Positions 1-9,517 of a DNA stretch of 64,000 nucleotides are shown one piece after another. Position 1 is the first letter of the stretch, and each line of letters starts with the position of its first letter. The stretch is from UBA9647 sp963739335 (GTDB lineage Bacteria; Bacteroidota; Ignavibacteria; UBA10030). A model generated the notes under the pieces. The model saw only the letters and a program-made list of their open reading frames with translations, ran no database searches and was not told the DNA's origin. The position numbers were made by a program, and so were the translations under genes. The stretch spans positions 1 to 64,000 of the forward strand of contig CAVUAC010000028.1 in the NCBI GenBank assembly GCA_963739335.1, given 5' to 3'.

Positions 1-247
1 CCGAGACAACACCGAGATGAAACAGTATGTTCTGCTTTCGGATAATCCGACCGACATCGATTGTGACACCACGCTTATGGACAGCGGCCTCGTGCAACTG
101 TGTTTTCAGTGTGTGGTAGGGGTTCTTATCGATAAGGTGCATACGATAGTCTGGGGAACAACGAAATAGTCGCGCAAGCCTCAGCACGGCTGTGACTCCA
201 CCGTAACCCCCGCCAATGACCACGATATTCCGGATGTCGGTTCCCAT
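1..247 (-). CDS. Type II NADH dehydrogenase / FAD-dependent oxidoreductase, N-terminal part
   Basis: The gene starts at ATG 247 and runs off the left edge, so only about 82 residues are visible. Residues 7-18 read IVVIGGGYGGVT, the dinucleotide-binding GxGxxG of the Rossmann fold, followed by a second strand ending in LIDKNPYHTLKTQLHE, the pattern of NDH-2-type NADH:quinone oxidoreductases, which bind FAD and pass electrons from NADH to quinone at the membrane surface. The start overlaps the stop of the small upstream gene (TAATG), indicating one transcript and translational coupling. The family is assigned from the N-terminus only; other pyridine-nucleotide disulfide-class oxidoreductases are possible. 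Confidence 0.75.
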   Translation of the reverse strand, partial: MGTDIRNIVVIGGGYGGVTAVLRLARLFRCSPDYRMHLIDKNPYHTLKTQLHEAAVHKRGVTIDVGRIIRKQNILFHLGVVS

Positions 248-435
248 TAGTGTTTCTCTGTCTGGTCTAGCGACCCAGCCATTTGGTTGGGCAAGGGAAC
301 AAAGTACTTTGGCAGTAGCATCGAAAACACCCTCTCGTACTCCTGGCGGGCAATTATATGCTCTCGTCCTTTATACCAAACGAACATGAACTCATCGTTG
401 AATTTCTTTATCGTCTCTTTCATCGTTTCTTCCAT
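247..435 (-). CDS. Small hypothetical protein coupled to the NDH-2-like gene
   Basis: This is a 62-residue protein beginning METMKETIKKFND-like (MEETMKETIKKF). The start at 435 is chosen because a perfect AAGGAGG ribosome-binding site ends 7 nt upstream; the open frame extends further upstream but without a start signal. The protein is charged, with a central FMFVWYKGREHI stretch and no membrane segment or recognised motif. Its TAA overlaps the ATG of the oxidoreductase, so it is probably a co-expressed partner. I do not recognise the family. Confidence 0.6.
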   Translation of the reverse strand: MEETMKETIKKFNDEFMFVWYKGREHIIARQEYERVFSMLLPKYFVPLPNQMAGSLDQTEKH

Positions 436-568
436 AAACAGCCCTCCTTCGCTTTCATGCCCGTCTTGCCCATGATAGACACTGAATGCATGGTTGATAT
501 ACACCGGTTGCCCGACCGCGGCCCAGATACAAAATCCTGGCTCACGCTCTTCAAGGCATTGCTCAGCG

Positions 569-1186
569 TTAATGTTTTTCAGCCTCGTGCATGGAGTGAG
601 CGTGTTCACTAGAAGGCTTCTGAATCGACTGATAGAGCGTTTCAACATAGTGAATGAACACTACATATGCCTTCACGTAATTTCTGCCTGCTTCAACGTC
701 GTTCGGTTTGTAGCTCTTCTTCTCTTTCACCTCTGTGAAGAGTGCACCGAGACTCTCGTGCATCTCTTCGTTCAGAATCTTTACGAGCTCTTCTCCCGAA
801 CCTTTCTCGATTGCCTCGTCTGCCAACTTGATTCCGGGCTCTACATCGTCGGCGGGTTTCAAGCCGGTGTACGGCTCCCCTTCTCCAGCACGGTGAATAC
901 GCACGAGCGTTTCGAAGAAATACATATCCGCCAGCGCTTTTGCCTCCGGGCTCAGTTTCCGAACGGCAAGAGTCTTCTCAAAAGCCGCTCTGATTTCAGC
1001 TTCACCTTTCTTCTGTATCCAGATGAGCACAAGGTTCACGTTGCTTGTCTCCAATGCCTTTTGAGCAGCTTTCACAACAGGACCATTCATCGTGTCGCAG
1101 TGTCCATAAACTACGCCGGGCACCACAAACAGCCAAGCAAATGATGACACCAGAACGATAAGGAGAATCGTCAGTCGAGTTTTCAT
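569..1186 (-). CDS. DUF6448-like secreted protein
   Basis: This 205-residue protein has a cleavable signal peptide (MKTRLTILLIVLVSSFAWLF...) and a mature part beginning HCDTMNGPVVKAAQKAL, the start typical of the DUF6448 family as I remember it. It continues as a helical domain (VNLVLIWIQKKGEAEIRAAF, FFETLVRIHRAGEGEPYTGL) and ends in a His-rich tail (SSEHAHSMHEAEKH) that could bind metal. Start 1186 is preceded by GGGGAGG. The function is unknown. A perfect dyad (1231-1252) lies upstream, and the two following genes are on the same strand, so this is probably the first gene of a small regulated operon. Confidence 0.7.
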   Translation of the reverse strand: MKTRLTILLIVLVSSFAWLFVVPGVVYGHCDTMNGPVVKAAQKALETSNVNLVLIWIQKKGEAEIRAAFEKTLAVRKLSPEAKALADMYFFETLVRIHRAGEGEPYTGLKPADDVEPGIKLADEAIEKGSGEELVKILNEEMHESLGALFTEVKEKKSYKPNDVEAGRNYVKAYVVFIHYVETLYQSIQKPSSEHAHSMHEAEKH

Positions 1187-1230
1187 GGTGTGCCTCCCCA
1201 TTCTGTTTGGAAATAATGAGATAGACTACA

Positions 1231-1252
1231 AATCAGACTAATTTGTCTGATT
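1231..1252. promoter_or_regulatory. Perfect dyad upstream of the DUF6448 gene, candidate operator
   Basis: AATCAGAC-TAATTT-GTCTGATT is an 8-bp perfect inverted repeat with a 6-bp spacer, 45-66 bp upstream of the start codon at 1186. Size and symmetry fit a dimeric helix-turn-helix repressor site. No regulator gene is visible next to it. The rest of 1253-1454 shows no gene that I can support. Confidence 0.5.
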
Positions 1253-1454
1253 ACAAATATCAACGCCTCACCTCAGGAGATGGTTCCCGGCTTCTCGATT
1301 CAAATGTCTGCACGTGAAGAGACGCTCACATCGGACAGTCAAAACAGAACTTGCAGGATTCTGCAAATGGTTACTACTTTGCTTCGCTCGCAATGCCATA
1401 GACGTTCACCTCAGTCAGCTCACGACTGCGTTCGTCGGTGGAAACTGGCCTCCT

Positions 1455-3632
1455 TCAACGTTTCACGATTGATAGACGGTGTCTTCCCAAAGGAGCCAAG
1501 ACAATGTATCGGCCGCTCCCTTTCAACACTGGCAGGTTAAGCGGCGATCCATCCAAGAGCATCTTTCCCGGCACAGAACCGAATGAAAGCGCGCATCTCG
1601 CCGGTGAGTCATAGGTCAGGTCAAGGCCGTCCCTGGTCCATTCGCAGTCCAGCAACTCATCCGAAATCGCCACCAATCGGATGTCAGCCCCCCTCCCACC
1701 CTCCCCAGACCTCTTTGGAGTGAACGATAGCCTGTGTGCGCCCGGGGGCAGGATGACGCCTTCGTCATCAAAGCACGGCCACTCCTTCCCATCGAGCATT
1801 GGGTTCATAACTGCACTCTCCGAACGCAGCACGACAGTGAATGGGGAACTGACCTTCCACTCCATGCCGGCGCTCTCGATGACTGCGCCTGCCGCCATGG
1901 CATAGGGAATGAGCTCCCAATCCTGTTCATACACAGTTGACTCACAGTAGAAGCAGACACGCCCTCGTTGTTCGGCGGCCGCCTGCAATTGCTGCAAAAC
2001 CTCCGTGCCCGTCGCCTGCGCCGCCGGGAAACCTGGCTGGGTATGCGGATGCACCGGAACGATGTTGATATCGATCATCGACGTCCGACCAGGAAGGAGA
2101 GAAACCAGCGTTTGACGAAGCCGGCGATAGCGGTCGGGTGGCTCGGACCACTCCATGTACGGATCTTCGACATTCAATGTGATTCCAAACTCCTTGAGAA
2201 GCTTGAGCGTCTCCTGAAGATCGAAACCCAGCAGATGGTCGAACTCGGGATGGAGCGTATTGTCAACGATCGTGTGGATCAGCTCCCAATCTCTTTTTCC
2301 GGCTTTCTCCAGTCCGATGATGAACTTGATGACTTGCCGCAGCAGACGATTGTTGACGGCTGTCCGATAGCGGTAGAATATCTCCAAGCCTGCAGAATCT
2401 CGTTTCCAGTAATGCGGTGAGCTGGGGTTCTCAAGCTCGAGCGGATCAAATCCGGCGACCTTCGGAAACTCTGCGCGGATCGGCGGCCCAAAACTCACAA
2501 AGTAGTCAGGCCTCACAGGTCCCTCCAGCGCTTCCCCTCCTGCGCCGGTAATCGTGAACTCTGCAATGTCGATTCCGTCCCAATCGAGCTGGAGTTGGCC
2601 TGAGAGATCGTCGAGGGCTGCTTTCATGCAATCGGGATTCTGCAGATCCATCAAATGGAGGAAGTCGAGCTTCGCGTCCTGGAGAAGTGCATTCTTCTGT
2701 CGCCATTCCGGGTGTTGATCCCAGAATCCTTGGCCGATGTGCGGCCATTCAAGCCAGGCATAGACGAGGATCCCATTGCTGTGTGCAACTTCAATGAGCC
2801 GCCTGTAGTCATGGGGCCGTGCATCGGCATAGTACCATGCCGCGGCATGAACAGCGCGAATTCCCCATTCGCGCCACATGGCAGCGAGTTTCTCGATAGG
2901 GATCCTGAAGCGATAGCCCGGATCGAAGTAGGCATCGACAGCGTTGCGCCGAAACGGCGGCTGGCAACGCAGGATCTTCACCATGGCGTGGACAAGCGTC
3001 GGAAAACGTGAATAGCCGCGACCCGAGAGTTCGTCGAATAGCGGACCCAGGCAGATGCATGTGCCCCTCCCGAGTTGCATGGCAACACCGAGCGGACGAC
3101 CCGAGGCCGAGTCAGCATAAAGAACGCTCGTCCTTTCCGGCAATGGGCCGGCAAGGCTCTGGACCCTCGGTTTGTCGGGCCAGTGGAGGTGTTCGTCAGG
3201 TTGCGTCTTGTCTATGACGGTACCCACGCGGATGGGAGAATGGAGATGCACATGGAGTGCGGTCGACAGTGGGCTCTCGCCGTCCGTCATAAGAGAAAGA
3301 CCGTTCTTCAAGCGACTGATGATTGCCTGGACTTTTGGTGTAGAGAGAATGTGAGCCGACGTGTGCGGGACAACAAGCAGCGTCGCTTTGCCGTCTTGTG
3401 AAGCCTGGAATTCTTCAACGCCTACGCGAGAAAATGGGAGGCCCACACTCATGAGCATGGCCGCGAAGCTCTCTTGGTCCGCGGCCTCTTCACCCGATGC
3501 TTTGGCGTTCCAGAGGAGTATTGCGCCCGCATATCCTGGTTGAGACGCGCCTGATCCAACCTGACCGGCGGCGATTTGATCAAGAAGGAGGGAGAGAACA
3601 ATAGAAAGGAAGAACTTGCATCCAGTGTTCAT
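1455..3632 (-). CDS. Secreted glycoside-hydrolase-like protein
   Basis: 725 residues with an N-terminal signal peptide (KFFLSIVLSLLLDQIAAG). Residues about 30-220 resemble a glutamine-amidotransferase/GATase-like domain in putative glycosidases (FAAMLMSVGLPFSRVGVEEF...LLVVPHTSAHIL). From about 240 follows a probable TIM barrel (DAYFDPGYRFR, WREWGIRAVHAAAWYYAD, GILVYAWLEWPHIGQGFW, DGIDIAEFTITGAGG, LNVEDPYMEW) and a C-terminal beta domain. The Glu in IAEF and the acidic NVEDPYMEW strand are candidate catalytic residues. TGATG overlap with the upstream glycosyltransferase shows coupling, suggesting work on the same polysaccharide or lipid-linked glycan. The exact family is not assigned. Confidence 0.6.
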   Translation of the reverse strand: MNTGCKFFLSIVLSLLLDQIAAGQVGSGASQPGYAGAILLWNAKASGEEAADQESFAAMLMSVGLPFSRVGVEEFQASQDGKATLLVVPHTSAHILSTPKVQAIISRLKNGLSLMTDGESPLSTALHVHLHSPIRVGTVIDKTQPDEHLHWPDKPRVQSLAGPLPERTSVLYADSASGRPLGVAMQLGRGTCICLGPLFDELSGRGYSRFPTLVHAMVKILRCQPPFRRNAVDAYFDPGYRFRIPIEKLAAMWREWGIRAVHAAAWYYADARPHDYRRLIEVAHSNGILVYAWLEWPHIGQGFWDQHPEWRQKNALLQDAKLDFLHLMDLQNPDCMKAALDDLSGQLQLDWDGIDIAEFTITGAGGEALEGPVRPDYFVSFGPPIRAEFPKVAGFDPLELENPSSPHYWKRDSAGLEIFYRYRTAVNNRLLRQVIKFIIGLEKAGKRDWELIHTIVDNTLHPEFDHLLGFDLQETLKLLKEFGITLNVEDPYMEWSEPPDRYRRLRQTLVSLLPGRTSMIDINIVPVHPHTQPGFPAAQATGTEVLQQLQAAAEQRGRVCFYCESTVYEQDWELIPYAMAAGAVIESAGMEWKVSSPFTVVLRSESAVMNPMLDGKEWPCFDDEGVILPPGAHRLSFTPKRSGEGGRGADIRLVAISDELLDCEWTRDGLDLTYDSPARCALSFGSVPGKMLLDGSPLNLPVLKGSGRYIVLAPLGRHRLSIVKR

Positions 3633-5485
3633 CAGTTTTTCAGTGCTGCATTTCCCAGGTAGTCAAGTATCTTCTGTTTCCTTGGCAAATCCTCATTGCA
3701 CGAGAAGTAGTATCCATTGAACTCCCTGAAATCATCTTCAACCTGCTGACGCGTTTTCTGCGACATCGTCTTGATGTAATCATCGAGATAATCTTCGAAC
3801 TTCACGTAGGAGATCTGACCGGGGAATCGGTGATCCAATCTCTGAAGCAATCCCGGGTCGTACGTGATCATGTTCCCATCGACGGTATCTTGTCCCGACG
3901 CGAATTTGATAGCCCTGTATGAGCCATCCCACGCACGCGAAAAGACGAATTTCACCTTCCGACGGATAATGTATTCCTCGGGCGCGCTCTTCTCGTGCCC
4001 TGACCTGCCGCGTTCTGCAATCGGAAGATGAGCAATGTACTTGTCAGTGAGGCCATTTAGCTCTATTGCGTTGTAAAAACGGGCGTGGTAGGCAACGCTG
4101 CACTGAGCGATCAACAAGACGGACACCTTTTCCTCCTCAAAGAACGGACGAAGCAACTTGCCCTGCGCTACTTGAAAACCAATCAGGCTGCGACCACGAT
4201 GGCCATGGCGTGTCCAAAACCAGTGTTCATCCATGATCCCGTACCTGACGCGCAGGTCTGTCGGCAAGATTTGCTCAGCGCTGAGAAAATCATCGCGCGT
4301 TTTCCTGTCGACAACGACGAGAACAAGAAGTCCGAGGACAAACAACGCGAATAGACGTCGATGGTTCGCCAACAATGTGGTTGCGCTTACTTCACAAAGG
4401 AAAAATGAAAAAGGAATAAGGGGGCAGAGAAATCGGGCATACATGAAGTCTCCCCCGACCTTTGCGACAAATCCCACAGCATACACAAGCACGAACAAGA
4501 GAGCGAGCAGCACTGACCTTGCTCTCTCATCATTGAGCAGATGGCGCAGCCGCAGCAGGGTGCGTTCCGACGGCAACACCTTCCAGGCAAGTACTAGGAA
4601 GGGGATGCTGAGCAGCAAGAACCACGATGAGGCATAGCAACGCACGTATGTCCAGATATAGACAAAGCCCTGGTCGAAGTAGTTGAGATCAGCAGACTTT
4701 GCATAATATGTATTTGGGAAGATGTCTCCATAGTACAGGATCTTCCAAACGACATAGGGCATGAAAAGCACAATTGTGGGAATCAAATAGAAGAATAACT
4801 TCCTCACCAAGTAGTTGCGAGGACCACCATTCAGAAAGTCCAGCCCCAGAAGAAAGAACAATCCAATGATCCAGAAGACCACTCCATCTGGGCGCGTCAT
4901 CATTCCCAGGGTCAGCCACAGACCGGCCGCAAGATGGTTCAGTCGCGCCTCCCGGCGTCCAAAGCAGATCGTGTAGAAGCCGAGTGAAACCAAGAGCGTG
5001 AACAATGCAGTCTCAAGACCACCTGTTGCCCATACTGCGAAATCATAATGCAAGGCAAGGGCCGCGGTAACAACTGGAAACGTCCACTGATTTTGAGCAC
5101 CGATGCGATAGGATATGACAGCGAAGAGGGCCAGTGTCAGCATGTACGACAACAACCCCAACCATATTGCCGCTGATTCGAGGCTGATTCCTAACCATCG
5201 GAGCAGCGCCAGCAAACAGAGCCACAGAAAATGGGTGTATCCCTCGACTCGTTCCCCCTGATTGAAAACGATGCCATATCCCGAGAGAAAATTGTCGACA
5301 TAGCGGAAGGTGACGAACGCATCATCACATAACCAGCGTATGGCGTGCGCGCGGTTCAACCCGTAGATCATGGCGCCGATGGCCATGACCGCACACGCGA
5401 GAATGCGTGACCTCTCGCTCGGACTCGTCAGAACAGCAACAAGACGCCTCATCCATCCTTCTTTCTCAGGGTTCGATCCAGCCAT
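3632..5485 (-). CDS. GT-C membrane glycosyltransferase, AftB-like
   Basis: 617 residues, with about ten transmembrane helices in the first 420 and a soluble C-terminal domain. The first periplasmic loop carries RWLCDDAFVTFRYVDNFLSG and the nearby segment FNQGERVEGYTHFLWLCLL. An Asp-Asp pair followed by RVEGYT-FLW is typical of AftB-like polyprenyl-phosphate-sugar GT-C enzymes (known in mycobacterial arabinan synthesis and widespread elsewhere). The enzyme should use a lipid-linked sugar donor at the outer face of the inner membrane. It is coupled to the hydrolase-like gene downstream. A near-identical architecture is encoded at 5882-7736. Donor and acceptor are unknown. Confidence 0.75.
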   Translation of the reverse strand: MAGSNPEKEGWMRRLVAVLTSPSERSRILACAVMAIGAMIYGLNRAHAIRWLCDDAFVTFRYVDNFLSGYGIVFNQGERVEGYTHFLWLCLLALLRWLGISLESAAIWLGLLSYMLTLALFAVISYRIGAQNQWTFPVVTAALALHYDFAVWATGGLETALFTLLVSLGFYTICFGRREARLNHLAAGLWLTLGMMTRPDGVVFWIIGLFFLLGLDFLNGGPRNYLVRKLFFYLIPTIVLFMPYVVWKILYYGDIFPNTYYAKSADLNYFDQGFVYIWTYVRCYASSWFLLLSIPFLVLAWKVLPSERTLLRLRHLLNDERARSVLLALLFVLVYAVGFVAKVGGDFMYARFLCPLIPFSFFLCEVSATTLLANHRRLFALFVLGLLVLVVVDRKTRDDFLSAEQILPTDLRVRYGIMDEHWFWTRHGHRGRSLIGFQVAQGKLLRPFFEEEKVSVLLIAQCSVAYHARFYNAIELNGLTDKYIAHLPIAERGRSGHEKSAPEEYIIRRKVKFVFSRAWDGSYRAIKFASGQDTVDGNMITYDPGLLQRLDHRFPGQISYVKFEDYLDDYIKTMSQKTRQQVEDDFREFNGYYFSCNEDLPRKQKILDYLGNAALKN

Positions 5486-5606
5486 TCGTTCACCTCAAGA
5501 CTCTGTCACGGCTGCACGTTTGTATCGCGCTTCATACCGGTCAGCGAAGAGACTCACCCCTGGTCTTTGGCTAGAAGTTATCTCAAAAACACGCACAGAA
5601 GAAGAG

Positions 5607-5879
5607 TTGTCATTCCCGCACGCCTGCGTGCCGAAACGCCGCACTTCGGCGTGCAGGCACGTCTTAAGCGGGAATCCCCGCCTGCCAAAATAGCGCAAGC
5701 ATGGCGGGCAGGCAGACAGCGCATTCTGGACTCCCGATGGAAACCCGTCCCGCGAAACGGGACGAGGTTCCGTCCCAAGAATTGGGACGAGATCTCGTCA
5801 CCGAAGGTGACGGACTCGTCTCGATTCATCGAATCGAGACGGACATTCGGGAGTGACATCGGTTCTTGAGATGGGTTCT
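5607..5879. repeat. Dispersed palindrome-rich repeat, copy 1
   Basis: Non-coding spacer filled by short consecutive inverted repeats. In 5740-5879 four hairpins follow one another: CGTCCC/GGGACG twice (loops gcgaaa and aagaatt), CGTCAC/GTGACG, and GTCTCGAT/ATCGAGAC. The same stretch occurs in reverse orientation at 34904-35060. The left part (5607-5740) has CATTCCCGCACGCC-type elements, also seen near 35640-35730. It splits the two paralogous glycosyltransferase genes. Interpreted as a REP/MITE-like non-autonomous repeat; apparent open frames through it are repeat artefacts. Confidence 0.75.
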
Positions 5880-5881
5880 AA

Positions 5882-7736
5882 TCATTCTTTCCGCGTTCCA
5901 ATTCCAAGGTATTCCCGGAATCTCTGTCTTCTCGGCAAATCTTCATTGCACGCGAAATAGTATGCCTCGAACATCTTGAAATCGTCTTCAACCTGCTGTC
6001 GCCCTTTCTGCGCCATCGACTTCATGTAGTCGTCGAGATAGTCTTCGAACTTCACGTATAGAAGCCTGCCTGGAAAACGTTGCTCCAGTCTTTGAAGCAG
6101 GGCTGGATCGTACGTGATGCATGTACCCCGCGATGGTGTCGGCTCCCGACATGAACCTGATCGACCTCACCGGATCGATTTCCCGCCGCGGAAAAACAAA
6201 GTTGACCCGGCGTTGAACCAGATAGTCCCATGGGGGCGTCTTCTCGTGCCCCGGCCTGCCTCGTCGCTCGAGGGGAAGATGGGCGATGAACTTGTCTGTG
6301 AGGCCCTGGGACTCAATGCCAATGTAGAACTTCGCGGCATATGCCAAACTGGCCTGAGCCACCAACAGGACGCTTACCTTCTCCCCCTCAAGGAACGGTC
6401 GGAGCTTTCTCCCATCCGCGAGTTGACTCTCGATGAGGCTCAGCCCCCTCCCTGTGTCGCGTGTCCAGAACCGGTACTCATCCGTAATCCCGTACCTGCC
6501 CCACATTTCTGCTGGCGCTCCCGGCTCTCCACCGAGATAGTCGTCTCTTCGGTCCTTGTCGAAAACGATGAGAGGAAGAAACGCGAGACCGGCCAGCAAG
6601 AGCAACTTCGGGCGGCTGGCCAGCAATGTTGCTGCGCTCACTTCACAAAGGTAATACGAGAAAGGAATGAGAACGTACAGAAAGCGGACGAACATGAAGT
6701 CCCCGCCAACCCGAGCAACAAATCCTATCGCATAAATGAAGATGAACAAGAGGGCCAACACGGCAGAAGTCACTTTTTCGTCGCCCGCCAACCTTCGCAA
6801 TCGAAGGAGAATGCCTTCACGGGGCAACCCGCTCCAAACGATCAACAGGAATGGGAAGGAAAGCAGAAAAAACCATGCTGACACATACGTTCTCAAGTAC
6901 GTCCAAATGTAAAGAAATCCCTGGCTGTAGTAGGTAAGGTCAGCAGCCTTCGCGTAGTATGTGTTCGGCAGGAAGTCACCGTAGTACAGGGTTTTCCAGA
7001 GAGCGTAAGGCACATACACCAGTAGAGCAGGGAGGAGATAAAGGAACAATCGACGGAACAGCAGGCTGCGGGAGGTTCCGTTCAGAACGTCCAGCACAAA
7101 CAGGAAGAGAAGCCCGACGAGCCAGAAGACGGCTCCGTCGGGACGAGTCATCGTCCCCAGGACAAACCACAATCCTGCAAGCAGCGGTTTCAGCAACGGC
7201 CGCTCTCGCACAAAGCAAATCGTGAAGAACCCGAACGAAATAAGGAGCGTGAAGAAGCAAGTCTCGAGACCGCTTGTCACCCATATGGCGAAATCGTAGT
7301 GCAGCGCAAGAGCCGCCGTAACCAGCGGGAAGTTCCATCGATGCCGGCCTCCGAGACGATACGAGATGACGGCAAACAGGGCCATGATGAGCGCATACGA
7401 CAAGAGCCCCAGCCACATCGCGGCAGATTCCATGCCGATTCCCAACCATCGGAGCAACGCAAGAAGGCAAAGCCAGAGAAAGTGGGTATACCCTTCAACG
7501 CGGTCTCCCTGATTGAAGACGAGTCCGTATCCTGAAAAGAAATTGTCGATGTAGCGGAAGGTGATGTAGATATCGTCGCAGAGCCAACGCATCGAATAAG
7601 CACGGATCAATCCGTAGGCCATGGCAGCAACGGTCGTGGCCACAAAGAAGACGGTCTGCGGCCTCTCCTTCAACCGTGCCACGAAGCCAGCGAGTTTCCC
7701 CGTACGTTCCATTTTCTCAGCGTTCGGCTCGGTCAT
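5882..7736 (-). pseudogene. GT-C membrane glycosyltransferase paralogue, interrupted by a frameshift
   Basis: Paralogue of the protein at 3632-5485 along its whole length (RWLCDDIYITFRYIDNFFSG, RVEGYTHFLWLCLL). ATG 7736 is chosen because MTEPNAEKMER aligns with the start of its sister; GTG 7757 is an alternative. One extra base at about 6119 (gatGcatgta against gatcatgtt in the sister) breaks the frame after ...DTIAGYM. In the next frame the homology resumes at once (ITYDPALLQRLEQRFPGR... CNEDLPRRQ) to a TGA at 5882-5884. The protein is therefore about 615 residues if the base is an error, or a 3'-truncated variant if real. Same predicted function as its sister. Confidence 0.8.
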
Positions 7737-7806
7737 CGGCTCAGCGGAGATCTCCACACATGGTATCGTTCATAGTCCACACACGCTTCTTTTCAATCCG
7801 GTTGAT

Positions 7807-8754
7807 TCATCGTCGCAGCTTGGCTTGAAGCGCAGTCAGGTCTTCGCTCGTAAGATGGATATCCTGCAGATCCTGAACAGCAAGCTTTCGGTACATGATT
7901 GACCTGGGATTGTCGACGTGCTCGAGCCCCAGCGCATGTCCGAACTCGTGCACAATCGCAAGCCTCAGATCGTCCTCTTTCTCATATTCATAGATATTGA
8001 TCGCGCGGCCATCAAAAATGCCTTTTTCAAATTCTCTCTTCTCGATGTATTGGCCGTTGAAGTTCTCAACCTCCAGGTTGTGCTTTCGGACCAGCGCATT
8101 GAGATTCTCTCCGAGCGCGCTCAGCTCTTCCACATTTGTTTTCAAGAGAAGCCTTGTTTTCTCCACGGCATCCTGTTCGTCTTCAAGCTCTTTTTTCCTG
8201 TTCTGGAGATACTGATACTCCGTCTCATTGCGATTCTCTCCATCGTTCCAGTGCTTTGCTCTTGCGTTGAATTCCTCCATGCGGTTTCTGTAAACCTGTG
8301 CCGAATCCTCGTAGGCCTGCCGCAAGCGCTCCACCGATCTGGATCGTTCCTCATACTCCGCCCTGAGCTGATCGAACGATTTCCCGCTCTCATCGATTTT
8401 TGCCCGCCGTTCTTTCGCCGCGAGCAATTGCTCCTGGCGCCAGTCGAAAACCAGATTGACTTTCAACGGAGCACTCTTCCTGTATTCAAAAAGACTCTTG
8501 CCGGCCGCGTTTTCCCAGACTCTTTTGGCCTCATCAACGATTTGCAGGAATCGTTCCCGGGTTATGCCGAAGCGCTCGTCAAACGACCCCAGTGAGTAGC
8601 CCATCGGCAGTCTGTCGAGAGTAATCTCCTTTACCTCGGGGGGCGCTTCAGGCACTTCAGGCGTGTTGCGGCGTGTTCCGTCAACATAGATCTTGACGAG
8701 GAGAAAAACACTCACACACAGCATCGCATAGGCAAGGACTTTCTTCAAACTCAT
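7807..8754 (-). CDS. Membrane-anchored matrixin-type zinc metalloprotease with coiled-coil insert
   Basis: 315 residues with one N-terminal membrane anchor (VLAYAMLCVSVFLLVKIYV). The zinc site HEFGHALGLEH is at 269-279 and is followed by the Met-turn SIMY, which together define the metzincin/matrixin fold. Between the anchor and the active site, residues about 125-225 form a long charged coiled coil (EERSRSVERLRQAYEDS, YLQNRKKELEDEQDAVEK), unusual inside a compact protease and perhaps a spacer or oligomerisation device. It lies downstream of the glycosyltransferases on the same strand with short gaps. Substrate unknown; the active domain should face the periplasm. Confidence 0.85.
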   Translation of the reverse strand: MSLKKVLAYAMLCVSVFLLVKIYVDGTRRNTPEVPEAPPEVKEITLDRLPMGYSLGSFDERFGITRERFLQIVDEAKRVWENAAGKSLFEYRKSAPLKVNLVFDWRQEQLLAAKERRAKIDESGKSFDQLRAEYEERSRSVERLRQAYEDSAQVYRNRMEEFNARAKHWNDGENRNETEYQYLQNRKKELEDEQDAVEKTRLLLKTNVEELSALGENLNALVRKHNLEVENFNGQYIEKREFEKGIFDGRAINIYEYEKEDDLRLAIVHEFGHALGLEHVDNPRSIMYRKLAVQDLQDIHLTSEDLTALQAKLRR

Positions 8755-8806
8755 CAGAGATCCGAGATGTTACAAAGAGTTTTCCTGATTGTCGCCGATG
8801 ACTGAG

Positions 8807-9263
8807 CTAGCCAGTGAGCTTGAATCGAATTCTCAAGATGCCGTTCTGAAAATCAGTGGACGTGATCTTGAATCCTCCGATTTCCTTTGTCGACGAAGCG
8901 TGGGGACCGCTGCATCGGGCACGCGTCATAATCGCCGACCGTGATGATTCGGATAGTATTCCCCGCGTCTTCCGGCAGCCTCCCCAGCGAGAAGTTCTTG
9001 GCCGCTTCTTCTTTGCTCAGGAATTGCTCCTTGATCGGTAGATCGGATTGAATGACTTCGTTTACCCTTCGTTCGATCTCGGCGACTTTCTCCGGAGAAG
9101 GATTCTGGTCGAGACGAAAATCGATCCTCGATTTTTTCGATTCGATGTGTGCAGTGATGCAGCGGCCACAATTGAACATCCGTATCATCGTTTGATTGAG
9201 GATATGTTCCGCTGAATGCATCCGCGGATCATATTCTTTCCTGTTGGGATTGAATTCGTTCAT
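8807..9263 (-). pseudogene. AlaRS/ThrRS second-additional-domain (SAD) tRNA-editing-like protein, frameshifted
   Basis: The N-terminal part has HSAEHILNQTMIRMF, the HxxxH metal motif of the tRNA-SAD editing fold (AlaX-type trans-editing proteins that hydrolyse mischarged tRNA-Ala). The frame continues to GDYDACP, then breaks near 8912: one surplus base takes translation out of frame. In the next frame the expected ending appears (SGPHASSTKEIGGF, ITSTDFQNGILRIRFK) with stop TAG at 8807-8809, restoring the Cys-x-x-x-His half of the metal site. Whole protein about 151 residues. Either a sequencing error or an inactivated gene. Confidence 0.8.
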
Positions 9264-9517
9264 TCCAGATTACCCGCCGAGTCAGAAGATCGTCAGTAAT
9301 TGAGAGACATCCTACTTTTTCTTCTCGATCCTGTTCCAGTCCGGAGGCACAACGCCCAACTGCTTCTGAAGCAATATCCTAAATACACAGAATAGTTACA
9401 ATGCCGCTGCCCACAGCAAGGGGTCTGCATTCTCTGCCTCCTGGCAAGGGTTGCATTTTGTTTTCCAGTTGCCCATAATTGCTTCATCTCTCACTCTGGA
9501 TGGTGAAACAGCCCACT
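9264..9517. other. Intergenic region with a short ORF remnant
   Basis: No complete gene is visible. On the minus strand, 9312-9392 holds a short open stretch ending QLGVVPPDWNRIEKKK and a TAG; the ending looks protein-like but there is no start codon or upstream continuation, so it may be the tail of a decayed gene. Nothing else is supported here. Confidence 0.3.
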
